Shown: positions 15,916-25,610, counted from the stretch's first letter. The stretch is DNA of 62,025 nucleotides from Glycomyces sp. L485 (GCF_022548875.1 NZ_JAKZEW010000007.1:58256-120280); one strand, 5' to 3'. The notes: a model not told the origin generated them from the sequence alone. Translations and numbers: made by a program.

Positions 15916-15924
15916 TGTGGACAA
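15916..15924 (-). promoter_or_regulatory. DnaA box (TTGTCCACA)
   Basis: A second consensus box in the same orientation, 24 bases from the first. The pair lies upstream of the M23-like gene and outside any origin context. Confidence 0.6.
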
Positions 15925-16273
15925 CTTGAGAGCTCGCATACTGAATGGGGCTTTCATCCGCTGTTCGGCTGATGGCACGGGAGCGGCGCATTGCACCAGT
16001 CACGGTGGTCCACCGGCCTCGCACCCGTGCTCAGCGCGCGCGTACACTGATCGGAGCGGTACAGCGCCGGTTCCATCGCGCGCAGTGCCGACTTCGCGCG
16101 CTCGCCGCGGTCGACCACACCAAGCCATTCGCTACGGGTGAGGTCTGGCCACCGCGATCTCCCAGGTCCGGGTCATTCCGGTTGCAAGATCGCCGAGGGT
16201 GAGCGCCAGGCGCGGGGCACTCGGACTTCGAGCACCGCCTCGCATGTAACCAGGGAGAGAAAGGAATACAACC
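15925..16273. other. Intergenic region before rpsB
   Basis: No convincing gene is present. TACACT at 16043-16048 is a possible -10 box for rpsB, without a good -35. An 85-codon frame at 15945-16202 has no ribosome site and no protein-like pattern. Confidence 0.4.
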
Positions 16274-17131
16274 GTGTCGGTTGTCACCATGAGGCAGCTG
16301 CTGGAAAGCGGCGTGCACTTCGGGCACCAGACCCGTCGCTGGAACCCGAAGATGAAGCGGTACATCCTCACCGACCGCAACGGCATCTACGTCATCGACC
16401 TGCGCCAGACGGTCGACTACGCCGAGAAGGCACACGACTTCGTCAAGAACGTCGTCGCCGAAGGCGGCGCGGTCCTCTTCGTCGGCACCAAGAAGCAGGC
16501 TCAGGAAGCCGTGGCCGAGCAGGCCGCGCGCGTCGGCATGCCCTTCGTCAACCACCGTTGGCTCGGCGGCATGCTCACCAACTTCCAGACCATCCAGAAG
16601 CGCCTGATGCGCCTCAAGGAACTCGAGATCATCGAGGCCAACGGTGCGGCCAACCGCACCAAGAAGGAAATGCTCCAGCTGATGCGGGAGAAGGACAAGC
16701 TCGACCGCACCCTCGGCGGCCTCCGCGACATGGAGAAGGTCCCGCAGGCGATCTGGATCGTCGACACCAAGAAAGAGCACATCGCCGTCGACGAGGCCCG
16801 CAAGCTCGGCGTCCCCGTCGTCGCGATCCTCGACACCAACTGCGACCCCGACGAGGTCGACTACCCGGTCCCCGGCAACGACGACGCGATCCGCTCGGTG
16901 TCCCTGCTGACCAAGATCATCGCCGACGGCGTGGCCGAGGGCCTCATGGCACGCTCCGGCGGCGCCGAGCCCGAGGCGGGCAAGGCCGAGGGCGAGCCCC
17001 TCGCCGAGTGGGAGAAGGAACTGCTCTCCTCGGAGAAGACCGCTGAGCCCGAGGCCGGCGAGGCCGAGCAGACCGAGAAGGTCGTCGAGCCCGCGGGCGA
17101 GACGGTCGTCGAAGAAGCCGACAAGAAGTAA
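16274..17131 (+). CDS. rpsB: 30S ribosomal protein S2
   Basis: S2 binds the 30S head/body junction and helps recruit S1-type proteins and mRNA. The sequence is unmistakable: [27 protein letters not shown] at the start, and [11 protein letters not shown] and [23 protein letters not shown] later. GTG at 16274 has AGAAAGGA upstream. At 285 residues it is longer than the roughly 240-residue E. coli protein because of an acidic, Ala/Glu-rich C-terminal tail of about 55 residues, common in actinobacteria. It is followed by tsf with an 11-base gap, the universal rpsB-tsf operon. Confidence 0.98.
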   Translation: MSVVTMRQLLESGVHFGHQTRRWNPKMKRYILTDRNGIYVIDLRQTVDYAEKAHDFVKNVVAEGGAVLFVGTKKQAQEAVAEQAARVGMPFVNHRWLGGMLTNFQTIQKRLMRLKELEIIEANGAANRTKKEMLQLMREKDKLDRTLGGLRDMEKVPQAIWIVDTKKEHIAVDEARKLGVPVVAILDTNCDPDEVDYPVPGNDDAIRSVSLLTKIIADGVAEGLMARSGGAEPEAGKAEGEPLAEWEKELLSSEKTAEPEAGEAEQTEKVVEPAGETVVEEADKK

Positions 17132-17142
17132 GAAGGGGAGCA

Positions 17143-17955
17143 ATGGCCAACTTCACGATGGCTGACGTCAAGAAGCTCCGGGAAGCCACCGGCTCCGGGA
17201 TGATGGACGTCAAGAAGGCCCTTGAAGAGGCGGAAGGCGACTACGACGTCGCGCTTGAGGCGCTGCGCATCAAGGGAGCCAAGGACGTCGGCAAGCGCGC
17301 CGAGCGCACCACGGCCCAGGGCCTGGTCGCCCAGTCCGGCAACACGTTGCTGGAGCTGCTGTGCGAGACCGACTTCGTCGCCAAGAGCGGCTCCTTCATC
17401 GAGCTCGCCCAGACGCTCGTCGAGCTGGCCGACGAGGTCCGCCCGGCGGACACCGCGGCCTTCGGCGACGCCAAGTTCGGCGCCAAGACCGTCTCCGAGG
17501 TCGTGGCCGAGGAATCGGTCAAGCTCGGCGAGAAGATCGTCGTCGGCCGCATCGGATCGCTCGACGGCGAGGTCGCGGTCTACATGCACCGCAAGGCCGC
17601 CGACCTGCCTCCGGCCGTCGGCATCCTCGTGTCTCACACCGGTGACGCCGAGGCCGCCCGCCAGGTCGGCATGCAGGCCGCCGCTATGCGCCCGAGGTAC
17701 CTCACCCGCGACGAGGTCCCGGCCGAGGTCGTCGAGGCCGAGAAGCGCGTCGCGCTGGAGCAGGCCAAGGAGGACGGCAAGCCCGAGCGAGCCTGGGACA
17801 AGATCGTCGAAGGCAAGGTCGGCGCGTACTACCGCGACTTCTGCCTGCTCGAGCAGAACTCGGTCATCGAGAACAAGAAGACCGTCAAGCAGGTCCTCAA
17901 GGAGGCCGGCACCGAGGTGACGGGCTTCATCCGCTTCGAGGTCGGTCAGGAGTAG
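17143..17955 (+). CDS. tsf: Elongation factor Ts
   Basis: EF-Ts exchanges GDP for GTP on EF-Tu. The 270-residue protein has the N-terminal UBA-like helix bundle ([19 protein letters not shown]), the core [13 protein letters not shown] motif at about residue 80 (TDFVA contacts EF-Tu), and a coiled region with AMRPRYL. AGGGGAGC lies upstream of the ATG. It is co-transcribed with rpsB and followed by a 12-bp hairpin before pyrH. Confidence 0.98.
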   Translation: MANFTMADVKKLREATGSGMMDVKKALEEAEGDYDVALEALRIKGAKDVGKRAERTTAQGLVAQSGNTLLELLCETDFVAKSGSFIELAQTLVELADEVRPADTAAFGDAKFGAKTVSEVVAEESVKLGEKIVVGRIGSLDGEVAVYMHRKAADLPPAVGILVSHTGDAEAARQVGMQAAAMRPRYLTRDEVPAEVVEAEKRVALEQAKEDGKPERAWDKIVEGKVGAYYRDFCLLEQNSVIENKKTVKQVLKEAGTEVTGFIRFEVGQE

Positions 17956-18008
17956 TCTCCGGTCTAGTACCGCCGACTACACTGGCTCAAGCCGTATAGC
18001 GAATCAGG

Positions 18009-18038
18009 ACGAGGCGGCGGCGCTGGCCGCCGCCTCGT
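18009..18038 (+). terminator. Hairpin between tsf and pyrH
   Basis: A perfect 12-bp inverted repeat (18009-18020 with 18027-18038) with a six-base loop, 53 bases after the tsf stop and 37 before pyrH. It can terminate the rpsB-tsf transcript or attenuate read-through into pyrH. Confidence 0.65.
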
Positions 18039-18075
18039 TCCATGTCCGGAGCCGAGCGAACTTCAGGGGAACGTC

Positions 18076-18801
18076 ATGAGTGAAGCCACCTTCCGCCGAG
18101 TCGTGCTGAAACTGTCCGGTGAAGCCTTCGGTGGCGGCGCCGTCGGGGTCGATCCCGACATCGTTCAGGGCGTCGCCCGCCAGATCGCCGCGGGCGTGGC
18201 CGCGGGCGTCCAGGTCGCCGTGGTCGTCGGCGGCGGCAACTTCTTCCGCGGCGCCGAGCTCCAGAAACGCGGCATGGACCGCGCCCGCGCCGACTACATG
18301 GGCATGCTCGGCACCGTCATGAACTGCCTCGCCCTCCAGGACTTCCTGGAGAAGGAGGGCGTCGACACCCGGGTCCAGACCGCGATCTCCATGGCCCAGG
18401 TCGCCGAGGCCTACATTCCCCTGCGCGCCATCCGCCACCTCGAAAAGGGCCGCGTCGTCATCTTCGGCGCCGGCGCGGGGCTCCCGTACTTCTCCACCGA
18501 CACCGTCGCCGCCCAGCGCGCCCTCGAGATCGAGGCACAGGTGGTGCTGGTGAGCAAGAACGGCGTCGACGCGGTCTACACCGCCGACCCGCGCACCGAC
18601 CCCGCCGCCGAGCGCCTGGACGACCTCACTTTCGACGAGGCGCTCAAGCGCGAACTCATGGTCGTCGACCAGACCGCGTTCAGCCTCTGCAAGGACAACG
18701 CCCTCCCCATGCTGGTCTTCGGCGCCGACGGCGAAGAGAACCTCCGCCGCGCCATCGTCGGCGACAAGCTCGGCACCCTCATCCACGCCGCTGACGACTA
18801 G
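18076..18801 (+). CDS. pyrH: Uridylate kinase (UMP kinase)
   Basis: PyrH phosphorylates UMP to UDP and is an amino-acid-kinase-fold hexamer. The 241-residue protein has KLSGEAFGG near the N-terminus, [30 protein letters not shown], and the nucleotide-site [28 protein letters not shown] precedes ATG 18076. It lies between tsf and frr, the standard order. Confidence 0.97.
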   Translation: MSEATFRRVVLKLSGEAFGGGAVGVDPDIVQGVARQIAAGVAAGVQVAVVVGGGNFFRGAELQKRGMDRARADYMGMLGTVMNCLALQDFLEKEGVDTRVQTAISMAQVAEAYIPLRAIRHLEKGRVVIFGAGAGLPYFSTDTVAAQRALEIEAQVVLVSKNGVDAVYTADPRTDPAAERLDDLTFDEALKRELMVVDQTAFSLCKDNALPMLVFGADGEENLRRAIVGDKLGTLIHAADD

Positions 18802-18857
18802 GAGCGGGACGGTACGGTCAGAAGTGCTGTCAGGCTGCAAGAGAATGTGAGAAAGCC

Positions 18858-19415
18858 GTGATTGACGACACCCTCCTCGAAGCCGAGGAGAAGATGGAGC
18901 GGGCCATCGAGCACGCCAAAGAGGAATTCGGGGTCATCCGCACCGGCCGGGCCTCCTCCGCCATGTTCAACCGGATCACCGTCGACTACTACGGCGCTCC
19001 GACACCGCTGCCGCAGGTGGCCTCGATCGCCATCCCCGAGCCGCGAATGGTGCTGGTAAAACCGTTCGACGCCTCGCAGACCAAGCAGATCGAAGACGCC
19101 ATCCGCAACTCAGACCTCGGCGTCAACCCCTCCAACGAGGGCACCCAGCTGCGGCTCAACCTGCCGCCGATGACCGAGGAACGCCGCCGCGAGATGGTCA
19201 AGGTCGCCCGGACCAAGGGTGAGGACGCCAAGATCGCCATCCGCAACATCCGTCGCCGCGCCAAGGACGAGATCGGCAAGTTCGTCAAGGACGGCGAGGC
19301 CTCCGAGGACGAGGGCCACTCCGCCGAGAAGGAGCTCGACGACCTCACCGGCCGCTTCACCGGCATGGTCGACGAGCTGATGAGCTCCAAAGAGTCCGAA
19401 CTGCTCGAGATCTGA
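18858..19415 (+). CDS. frr: Ribosome recycling factor
   Basis: RRF splits post-termination ribosomes together with EF-G. The 185-residue protein shows the expected helices: [24 protein letters not shown], then [16 protein letters not shown] and [27 protein letters not shown]. The start is GTG at 18858 after GAGAAAG. The TGA stop overlaps the cdsA ATG (TGATG), so the two are translationally coupled. Confidence 0.98.
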   Translation: MIDDTLLEAEEKMERAIEHAKEEFGVIRTGRASSAMFNRITVDYYGAPTPLPQVASIAIPEPRMVLVKPFDASQTKQIEDAIRNSDLGVNPSNEGTQLRLNLPPMTEERRREMVKVARTKGEDAKIAIRNIRRRAKDEIGKFVKDGEASEDEGHSAEKELDDLTGRFTGMVDELMSSKESELLEI

Positions 19416-20356
19416 TGAGCGCACTCCCCGACGGTCCCGGCGGCCGTCGCCCGCACCCGGTCGACGGGGACGGGCCAGATCCCGACACCGCCGATCCCGG
19501 CCCGGAGACTCCGGATGGCAGGCGCAAGCCCTCGGCCGGGCGCAACCTGCCCGTCGCCATCGGCGTCGGCCTCGGCCTGGCCGCGGCGGTGCTGGCGTCG
19601 CTGCTGATCCAGCCCATCGCGTTCCTGGGCTTCGCCGGCCTCGCCGTCGGCGTCGCCTGCTGGGAGACCGGCACCGCGATGCGCAGGGGCGGCAAGAACG
19701 TCCCGGTGATCCCGCTGGCCGTGGCCGGCGCGCTCATCGTGGTCCTGGCCTGGTTCGGCGGCGCCACGGGCCTGCTGCTCGGGACCGCCGTGGGAGTGGC
19801 CGCGCTGTTCGTGTGGCGGCTCAGCGAAGGCGCCACCGGCTACCGTGCCGACGTGCCGGCCGCGGCCCTGGTGCTCGTCCAGGTGCCGTTCCTGGCGGGC
19901 TTCGTGCTGCTCCTGGCCACCTCCGAGGAGGGCTCGGCGCGCTTCATCGAGACCGGTGCCGCGCAGGTGCTCATCATGCTGTTCACCGTGGTGCTGTCGG
20001 ACACCGGCGGCTACACCGCCGGGGTCCTGTTCGGGCGACACCAGATGACGCCGCGGATCAGCCCCAAGAAGTCCTGGGAGGGACTCGGCGGCTCCGTCCT
20101 CGCCGCGGCGCTGGGCGGTTCGCTGACGCTCTGGTTCTTCTTCGGGGTGCCGATCGCGTTGGGCGTGGCGTTCGGCGTCTGCGTGGCGCTGGCCGCTACG
20201 TTGGGGGACCTGTCGGTCTCGTTGCTCAAGCGGGACCTCGGCATCAAGGACATGAGCAATCTCATCCCCGGACACGGAGGAGTGATGGACCGCTTGGACT
20301 CCATCCTCATGGTCGCACCGGTGGCCTATGTCTGGTTCAGATACCTCCTCGGGTGA
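19415..20356 (+). CDS. cdsA: Phosphatidate cytidylyltransferase (CDP-diacylglycerol synthase)
   Basis: This membrane enzyme makes CDP-diacylglycerol from phosphatidate and CTP for phospholipid synthesis. The 313-residue protein has a Pro/Asp-rich cytoplasmic N-terminus of about 45 residues, seven or eight membrane segments, and the C-terminal signature SPKKSWEGLGGS...GDLSVSLLKRDLGIKD...PGHGGVMDRLDS. It is translationally coupled to frr. Confidence 0.96.
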   Translation: MSALPDGPGGRRPHPVDGDGPDPDTADPGPETPDGRRKPSAGRNLPVAIGVGLGLAAAVLASLLIQPIAFLGFAGLAVGVACWETGTAMRRGGKNVPVIPLAVAGALIVVLAWFGGATGLLLGTAVGVAALFVWRLSEGATGYRADVPAAALVLVQVPFLAGFVLLLATSEEGSARFIETGAAQVLIMLFTVVLSDTGGYTAGVLFGRHQMTPRISPKKSWEGLGGSVLAAALGGSLTLWFFFGVPIALGVAFGVCVALAATLGDLSVSLLKRDLGIKDMSNLIPGHGGVMDRLDSILMVAPVAYVWFRYLLG

Positions 20357-20456
20357 TGCGTCCTGATTGTTGTACACGATGAAGGAGGGCTCCGGGTGAA
20401 AACCGCGATCAGCGGTTGGCGGCTCCGCCGTCTCGCATGCGAGACTAGGTCGTGAC

Positions 20457-21611
20457 ATGTCTGTAGCACTCACGTTGACCGAGCCGCGCCCCCGCAAGGC
20501 CGCGCCGCGACACCTCGCCGACCTGGATCTGGCGGGGTGCCAGTCTGTTCTGTCCGAAATCGGACAGCCGCCTTTTCGCGCCAAGCAATTGCGCAACCAG
20601 TACTTCGGACGCCACGTCGGCGACGCGAACCTGATGACCGACCTGCCCGCCGCCGCGCGCGAGGCCATCGGCGAGGCCCTGCTGCCGCGCCTGCTGGATC
20701 CGGTCCGCCTCGACGACTGCGACAACGGCGAGACCGTCAAGGCCGTCTGGCGCCTGCACGACGGCGCACTGGTCGAGAGCGTCATCATGGCCTATCCCGA
20801 CCGGATCACCGCTTGCGTGTCCTCGCAGGCCGGGTGCGGCATGGCCTGCCCGTTCTGCGCCACCGGCCAGGGCGGCCTGACCCGCAATCTGACCACTGCC
20901 GAGATCGTCGACCAGGTCGTCAACTGCGCGCGCATAGCCGCCGAGCGCGGTCTGGGGCGTCTGTCGAACATCGTGTTCATGGGCATGGGCGAGCCGCTGG
21001 CGAACTGGGCCCGGCTCAAGGCCGCGCTGCGGCTCATCACCGACCCGGTCCCCGACGGCCTCGGCATGTCGGCGAGGCACGTGACCGTCTCCACTGTGGG
21101 ATTGGTCCCCGCGATCGGCAGACTCGCCGCCGAGGGACTGCCGGTGACGCTGGCGGTGTCGCTGCACGCCCCCGACGACGAACTGAGGGACGAGCTGGTC
21201 CCGATCAACACGCGCTGGAAGGTCGCCGAGGTGCTGGATGCGGCCTGGGAGTACGCTTCGGTGACGAAGCGTCGCGTTTCCATCGAGTACGCGATGATTC
21301 GCGATGTCAACGATCAGCCTTGGCGGGCAGACCTACTGGGTGAGCTACTAGCGGGTAAGTTGGTTCATGTGAACCTGATCCCGCTCAACCCCACGCCGGG
21401 GAGCCGCTGGGACGCGAGTCCCAAGGCGGTAGAGGCGGAATTCGTGCGACGGCTGCGTGCGGCGGGTGTGTCGACAACCGTCAGGGATACGCGTGGCCAA
21501 GAGATCGACGGCGCCTGCGGACAGCTGGCCGCTTCGGTCCGGGAGGCTGGCTCGCCCAGCACTGCCGGCGCGAAGCCCGGCGAGCTGTCCTCTACCGGTG
21601 CCGCGAGTTAG
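20457..21611 (+). CDS. rlmN: Dual-specificity 23S rRNA/tRNA adenine-C2 methyltransferase
   Basis: RlmN methylates C2 of A2503 in 23S rRNA and A37 in some tRNAs. The radical-SAM cluster motif CGMACPFC (CxxxCxxC) lies at about residue 124, and GMGEPLANW and [17 protein letters not shown] follow. A C-terminal Cys in [13 protein letters not shown] supplies the second catalytic thiol. The 384-residue length is normal. An approximately 100-base gap separates it from cdsA; I see no strong promoter or ribosome site before ATG 20457. Confidence 0.96.
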   Translation: MSVALTLTEPRPRKAAPRHLADLDLAGCQSVLSEIGQPPFRAKQLRNQYFGRHVGDANLMTDLPAAAREAIGEALLPRLLDPVRLDDCDNGETVKAVWRLHDGALVESVIMAYPDRITACVSSQAGCGMACPFCATGQGGLTRNLTTAEIVDQVVNCARIAAERGLGRLSNIVFMGMGEPLANWARLKAALRLITDPVPDGLGMSARHVTVSTVGLVPAIGRLAAEGLPVTLAVSLHAPDDELRDELVPINTRWKVAEVLDAAWEYASVTKRRVSIEYAMIRDVNDQPWRADLLGELLAGKLVHVNLIPLNPTPGSRWDASPKAVEAEFVRRLRAAGVSTTVRDTRGQEIDGACGQLAASVREAGSPSTAGAKPGELSSTGAAS

Positions 21612-21626
21612 GCGGAGAAGGGCGGC

Positions 21627-23648
21627 TTGGTAGTGGCGAGTCATGGGGATCGATTCAGGCGCCGTGCGTTGAGCAGGGGGTACAAGGTCGACGAAGTGGA
21701 CGCGTTCCTGGACCGCGTGGAGGCCACGCTCGCCGGTGAACCCGTCGGCAGCCCCGTGACGGCCGACGAGGTCGACGACGTCGTCTTCCGCGTCCGATTC
21801 GGCGGCTACGACGAATGGCAGGTAGACGTCTACCTCGACCGCGTGGCGCGCCAGCTCGCCGAGCTCGAGGAGCGGGGCGTGCTCGGCACTGCTCCGGCCC
21901 CCGACTACGGCAAACCCGACAGCACCGCCGCTGCCGCCGCGGTCCCACCACCCCAGCAGGCTCCCGGCCAGCGACGCAGCCCCGACCCTGATCCGACGCA
22001 GGCGATCCCGGCCAGGGACATCATGGCGGCCCACGAGGCCGCCCCGCCTCCTCCGCCTCCGGCCCGCGAGCCGGTGGGCCGCGCCGCCCGCGCGGCCGCG
22101 GCCCCTCCCGAACACGAAGGCTTCGGCGATCTGCGCGGCGACGACGGCGAGGGCTTCGGCTTCCTCGCCGCTCCTCCCGGTGACGACTACGAGGACCCGT
22201 TCGCGAAGCGAGGCGGAGCGGACGACGCGTACGGCGCGAATCCCCGCGGCGGCGCTCCCGAACCGGCGATGCCGCAGCAGGGAGGCGACTTCGGGGCCCC
22301 GCGCGACCCCGAGCCGGCCGCCGGGCGAGGCGGCGACTTCGGCCCGCAGCGACGCGACCCCGCACCGCCGCGCGCAGGCGGACAGATCCACGACGCGCCC
22401 CAAGCGGGCTCGTCCCCGCACGGCGCGACCGAGCAGCTGCCGCTCCAGTCCGATCCGCGCCGCGGCGCCTTCCCACCGCCCGACGGGCCCTCTGCCGGGG
22501 GCTACGGCCCGCCGCCGTCCAACGACGACACTCAGATCCAGCCCGCCGCGACGGGCGCGGCGCCTCCGGGCCGCCGCGCGGCCCCGGACCCGGCACCGGG
22601 CTTCGGCGCCGCCTACGACGACGAGACGAGCGACACCGGCCGCCGCGCCGCGGCGCCGCCGCTCGGCCCGTCCTCACAGCCGCCCATGCCCCCGACCCCG
22701 CAGGGCCCGCCCACCGGGCCGATCCAGCAGGGCGGACCGCGCCAGCCGATGTCGCAGGGCGTCCCGCCGGCGCCGCCGACCGCGCCGATCCAGCAGTCCC
22801 AGCAGATTCCGCCACAAGGCGAGGCGTACGGCGCGCGAGCGCGCGGCGCCTACGGGCGCGACGGATACGGCTCCGACGCCGGATACCAGCCTGAGCCCCA
22901 GGCACCGCAGCACGACGGCTTCGCACCCGAAGGGCACGGACCCGAGGACACCGGCTTCGGCCGCCGTGCCGCTCCGCCGAGCCCGCCTCCGGCCGCAGGA
23001 GGCTTCGGCGGGCCTCCCGGTCACGTCTCGGGTCCGCCCGCGGGGGACAACGGCGTGTACGGAGCGCCGGCCCAAAGCGACAACGGCGTGTACGGCGCGC
23101 CGCCCCAAGGCGGCTACGGCGCCCAGCCGCAGAATGACTACGGCGGGTACGGCGCCCAGCCCCAAAGTGACAACGGAGTCGCCTACGGCGCCGCGCCGCA
23201 GAACGACAACGGAGTCGCCTACGGTGGCGCCACCCCCCCGCCTCAGCCTCCGCGAGGCGCGGCCGCACCGCCGGACTTCGGCCGCCGCAACCCCTACGAG
23301 GGCCGCGGCGCGTTCGAGGCGCCCGGCCGCCACGGCCGCGAGGAGATGACCACCGAGATGCGGGCCTCGGACTCGCCGTTCACCTCTGACGACGTCCAGC
23401 GCCTCGAACAGCTGCGGCGGGCCTTCCAGCCCCGACGCTTCGGCTCTGGTTACGACCCGAGCCAGGTCGACCAGATGTTCGACGCGGTGTCGGCGGCGAT
23501 GACCGGACGCAACGCGGTGCCGCTCTCCGACAGGGAGCTCGACACCAGCCAGTTCTCACTGGTGCAGGGCGGCTACTTCGAGGCCGAAGTGGACTCCGCG
23601 CTGCGCGAGGTCAGGGAGCTGTTCGCGCGCCGCGGCATGATGCACTAG
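21627..23648 (+). CDS. Large DivIVA-domain protein with a disordered repeat-rich middle
   Basis: The start is uncertain: TTG at 21627 (673 residues) has GGAGAAGGG four bases upstream, GTG at 21633 is also possible. Residues 1-80 carry two short DivIVA-like motifs (RGYKVDEVDAFLDRVEATL and GGYDEWQVDVYLDRVARQL), and the last 80 carry two more (GSGYDPSQVDQMFDAV and GGYFEAEVDSALREVRELF). Between them lie about 480 residues rich in Pro, Gly, Ala and Gln with tandem repeats. DivIVA motifs bind curved membrane and, in actinobacteria, organise polar growth or septation. Unlike Wag31/DivIVA it lacks a long coiled coil, so it looks like a paired-domain tether. Function is inferred. Confidence 0.8.
   Translation: MVVASHGDRFRRRALSRGYKVDEVDAFLDRVEATLAGEPVGSPVTADEVDDVVFRVRFGGYDEWQVDVYLDRVARQLAELEERGVLGTAPAPDYGKPDSTAAAAAVPPPQQAPGQRRSPDPDPTQAIPARDIMAAHEAAPPPPPPAREPVGRAARAAAAPPEHEGFGDLRGDDGEGFGFLAAPPGDDYEDPFAKRGGADDAYGANPRGGAPEPAMPQQGGDFGAPRDPEPAAGRGGDFGPQRRDPAPPRAGGQIHDAPQAGSSPHGATEQLPLQSDPRRGAFPPPDGPSAGGYGPPPSNDDTQIQPAATGAAPPGRRAAPDPAPGFGAAYDDETSDTGRRAAAPPLGPSSQPPMPPTPQGPPTGPIQQGGPRQPMSQGVPPAPPTAPIQQSQQIPPQGEAYGARARGAYGRDGYGSDAGYQPEPQAPQHDGFAPEGHGPEDTGFGRRAAPPSPPPAAGGFGGPPGHVSGPPAGDNGVYGAPAQSDNGVYGAPPQGGYGAQPQNDYGGYGAQPQSDNGVAYGAAPQNDNGVAYGGATPPPQPPRGAAAPPDFGRRNPYEGRGAFEAPGRHGREEMTTEMRASDSPFTSDDVQRLEQLRRAFQPRRFGSGYDPSQVDQMFDAVSAAMTGRNAVPLSDRELDTSQFSLVQGGYFEAEVDSALREVRELFARRGMMH
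23046..23240 (+). repeat. Tandem Gly-Tyr-Gly repeats inside the DivIVA-domain gene
   Basis: Six imperfect units of 8-12 residues run in tandem: variants of DNGVYGAPPQ, DYGGYGAQPQ and DNGVAYGAAPQ. Near-identical DNA units, not only similar residues, suggest recent expansion or contraction. Confidence 0.75.
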
Positions 23649-23661
23649 AGGGCAACGCGAA

Positions 23662-23684
23662 CGGGGCTGCGAATCGCAGCCCCG
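23662..23684. terminator. Bidirectional terminator between the DivIVA gene and DUF2631 gene
   Basis: An 11-bp perfect palindrome (23662-23672 with 23674-23684) in a 58-base gap between convergent genes. Confidence 0.6.
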
Positions 23685-23706
23685 CAGCGGTGTCCTGCGA
23701 CGGTCG

Positions 23707-23928
23707 TCAGCGCAGGCCGCGCTTGCGCATCACGGCGTCCACGGCGACGACGGCGACCAGAGCCGCGGCCGACAGCACGATGAAGACGTCCTCGACCCGG
23801 CCGACGTGGTTGCCGAACAGGAAGGTCAGCAGGATGGCCGCGCCGATCAGCAGGGCGGAGTACATGGCCTTGCGGCTGGTGGGCTTGCGCTGATCGGGCG
23901 CGAGAATCTGCTCTTCGGCTGCCATTTG
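23707..23928 (-). CDS. DUF2631 family small membrane protein
   Basis: From ATG at 23928 (73 residues) with GGAGGAA upstream. After a short polar N-terminus (MAAEEQILAPDQRKPTSRKA) there are two membrane helices, YSALLIGAAILLTFLF and VFIVLSAAALVAVVAVDAVM, and a basic end RKRGLR. Size, topology and position near cdsA/dxr fit the actinobacterial DUF2631 family as I recall it. Function is unknown. It diverges from the MBL-Rieske gene. Confidence 0.75.
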   Translation of the reverse strand, partial: QMAAEEQILAPDQRKPTSRKAMYSALLIGAAILLTFLFGNHVGRVEDVFIVLSAAALVAVVAVDAVMRKRGLR

Positions 23929-24051
23929 GGTTCCTCCAACCAATCCGATATCGCTGACAGTCTCCCACGCCACATGGACCAACGTCCCTGACCCGCCTCG
24001 GCTGTGAGCTGTAAAGTTGAGGCACTGTCGACCAATTCCGGAAGGGTACCC

Positions 24052-25605
24052 GTGCGCATTACCGGCACTGGCCACGCCAGCATGTTCATCGAGACAGCCG
24101 CAGGTTCCATCCTCTGCGACCCATGGGTCAATCCCGCCTACTTCGCCTCCTGGTTCCCCTTTCCCGACAATTCCCAGCTCGACTGGGACACCCTCGGCCG
24201 CGCCGACTACCTCTACGTCTCGCACCTGCACCGCGACCACTTCGACGAGGAGAACCTCTCGAAGCACATCAGCAAGGACACGACCGTCCTGCTGCCGGAG
24301 TACCCCACCTCCGAGCTGGAGTCGGAGCTGCGCGAGCTGGGCTTCCACAAGTTCATCAAGACCGTCTCGGAGGAGATCGTCGAACTGCCCGGCGGAGTCA
24401 AGGTGATGATCCAGGCCTTGACCAGCCCCACCGACGGCCCGATCGGGGACTCGTCGCTATGGGTCGAGGACGCCGACGGCACGCGCCTGCTCAACCAGAA
24501 CGACGCCCGCCCCACCGACCTGAGCGTCTTCCTCCAGCACGGCAAGATCCACGCGCACCTGCTCCAGTTCTCCGGCGCGATCTGGTTCCCCATGGTCTAC
24601 GAACTCCCCGACAACGCCAAGCGCGCCTTCGGCAAGCAGAAGCGCGAGCGGGGCTTCGACCGATCGCTGCGCTACATCGACGACGTCGACGGCGACTGGG
24701 TCTTCCCGATCGCCGGCCCGCCCTGCTTCCTCGACGACGAGCTGTACCAGTTCAACGACGTCTTCGACGACGAGGGCAACATCTTCCCCGACCAGCTGTC
24801 CTACACCGACTGGCTCGAAGAGCAGGGCCGCAAGAACAACATCATCCTGCTGCCCGGCTCGGTGGCCGAGGTCGGAGCCGACGGCTCGGCGAACGTGACG
24901 CACCCCGTCCAGGACCTGCGCGGATGGTTCGCCGACAAGAAGCAGCACCTCGACGCCTACAAGGAGCGCCAGGCCGAGCGCATCGCCGCCGAGAAGGCCT
25001 CCTGGTCGCACCCCGAGATCGATGTGCTGGAGACGCTGCGGGAGCGGATCGAGCCGCTCATGGAATCGGCCGAGCACATCTCCACCGGCATCGGAGGCCC
25101 GGTCCGGTTCGACCTGACCGCGCCGGACTCCGACGAGGTCGTCGAGTCGATCGTCTTCGACTTCCTGGAGCGCAAGATCTACCCCGACGACGGGGCGAAG
25201 GTCCGCTACCGCTTCCGCACCGAGCGGCGCCTGATCGAGCACCTCCTGCACATCCGCGAAGTCGACTGGGTCAACTCGTTGTTCTTGTCATGCCGGTTCA
25301 CCGCCGCGCGCATCGGCCAGTACAACGAGTACATCTACGCGTTCTTCAAGTGCCTGTCCGAGGAGCGCGTCCAATACGCCGAGGGCTGGTACGCCGAGCA
25401 GCGCCCCGACGACGAGGACATCACCATGCAGGGCTGGACGATCCAGCGCCGCTGCCCGCACCTCAAGGCCGACCTGTCGGTGTTCGGCAAGGTCGAGGAG
25501 GGCGTGCTCACCTGCCAGATGCACGGCTGGAAGTGGAACCTGAACTCCGGGAAGTGCATGACGAGCGTCGGGCACGACATTCGCAGCTCCAAGGCCGAGG
25601 ACTAG
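24052..25605 (+). CDS. Metallo-beta-lactamase-fold hydrolase fused to a C-terminal Rieske [2Fe-2S] domain
   Basis: From GTG at 24052 (517 residues, GGAAGGG six bases upstream). Residues 1-230 are an UlaG/RomA-like metallo-beta-lactamase fold: GHASMFIETAAGSILCDPW, then HLHRDHFD with the HxHxDH metal motif. A central region of about 200 residues follows with no recognised motif. The last 60 residues are a Rieske domain: CPHLKADLS supplies Cys/His and CQMHGWKW supplies the second Cys/His pair of the [2Fe-2S] cluster. The pairing recalls CMP-sialic acid hydroxylase, but with the Rieske domain at the other end. An iron-dependent oxygenase or hydrolase is inferred. No redox partner gene is adjacent. 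Confidence 0.85.
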   Translation: MRITGTGHASMFIETAAGSILCDPWVNPAYFASWFPFPDNSQLDWDTLGRADYLYVSHLHRDHFDEENLSKHISKDTTVLLPEYPTSELESELRELGFHKFIKTVSEEIVELPGGVKVMIQALTSPTDGPIGDSSLWVEDADGTRLLNQNDARPTDLSVFLQHGKIHAHLLQFSGAIWFPMVYELPDNAKRAFGKQKRERGFDRSLRYIDDVDGDWVFPIAGPPCFLDDELYQFNDVFDDEGNIFPDQLSYTDWLEEQGRKNNIILLPGSVAEVGADGSANVTHPVQDLRGWFADKKQHLDAYKERQAERIAAEKASWSHPEIDVLETLRERIEPLMESAEHISTGIGGPVRFDLTAPDSDEVVESIVFDFLERKIYPDDGAKVRYRFRTERRLIEHLLHIREVDWVNSLFLSCRFTAARIGQYNEYIYAFFKCLSEERVQYAEGWYAEQRPDDEDITMQGWTIQRRCPHLKADLSVFGKVEEGVLTCQMHGWKWNLNSGKCMTSVGHDIRSSKAED

Positions 25606-25610
25606 GGTCG

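Noticed and set aside
14888-16024. A 378-codon minus-strand frame covering yraN and beyond
   Set aside because: Only its last 143 codons are protein-like (YraN); the upstream part is out of frame with the M23-like gene and rich in Arg/Gly, typical of a high-GC shadow frame.
15945-16202. An 85-codon gene before rpsB
   Set aside because: No ribosome site, odd composition, and it overlaps the region where the rpsB promoter must lie.
23046-23240. CRISPR-like repeat array
   Set aside because: The units are in a coding frame, differ in length and have no spacers.
22021-23268. An Arg-rich frame antisense to the DivIVA-domain gene
   Set aside because: It reflects the Pro/Gly-coding repeats of the sense gene; no ribosome site.
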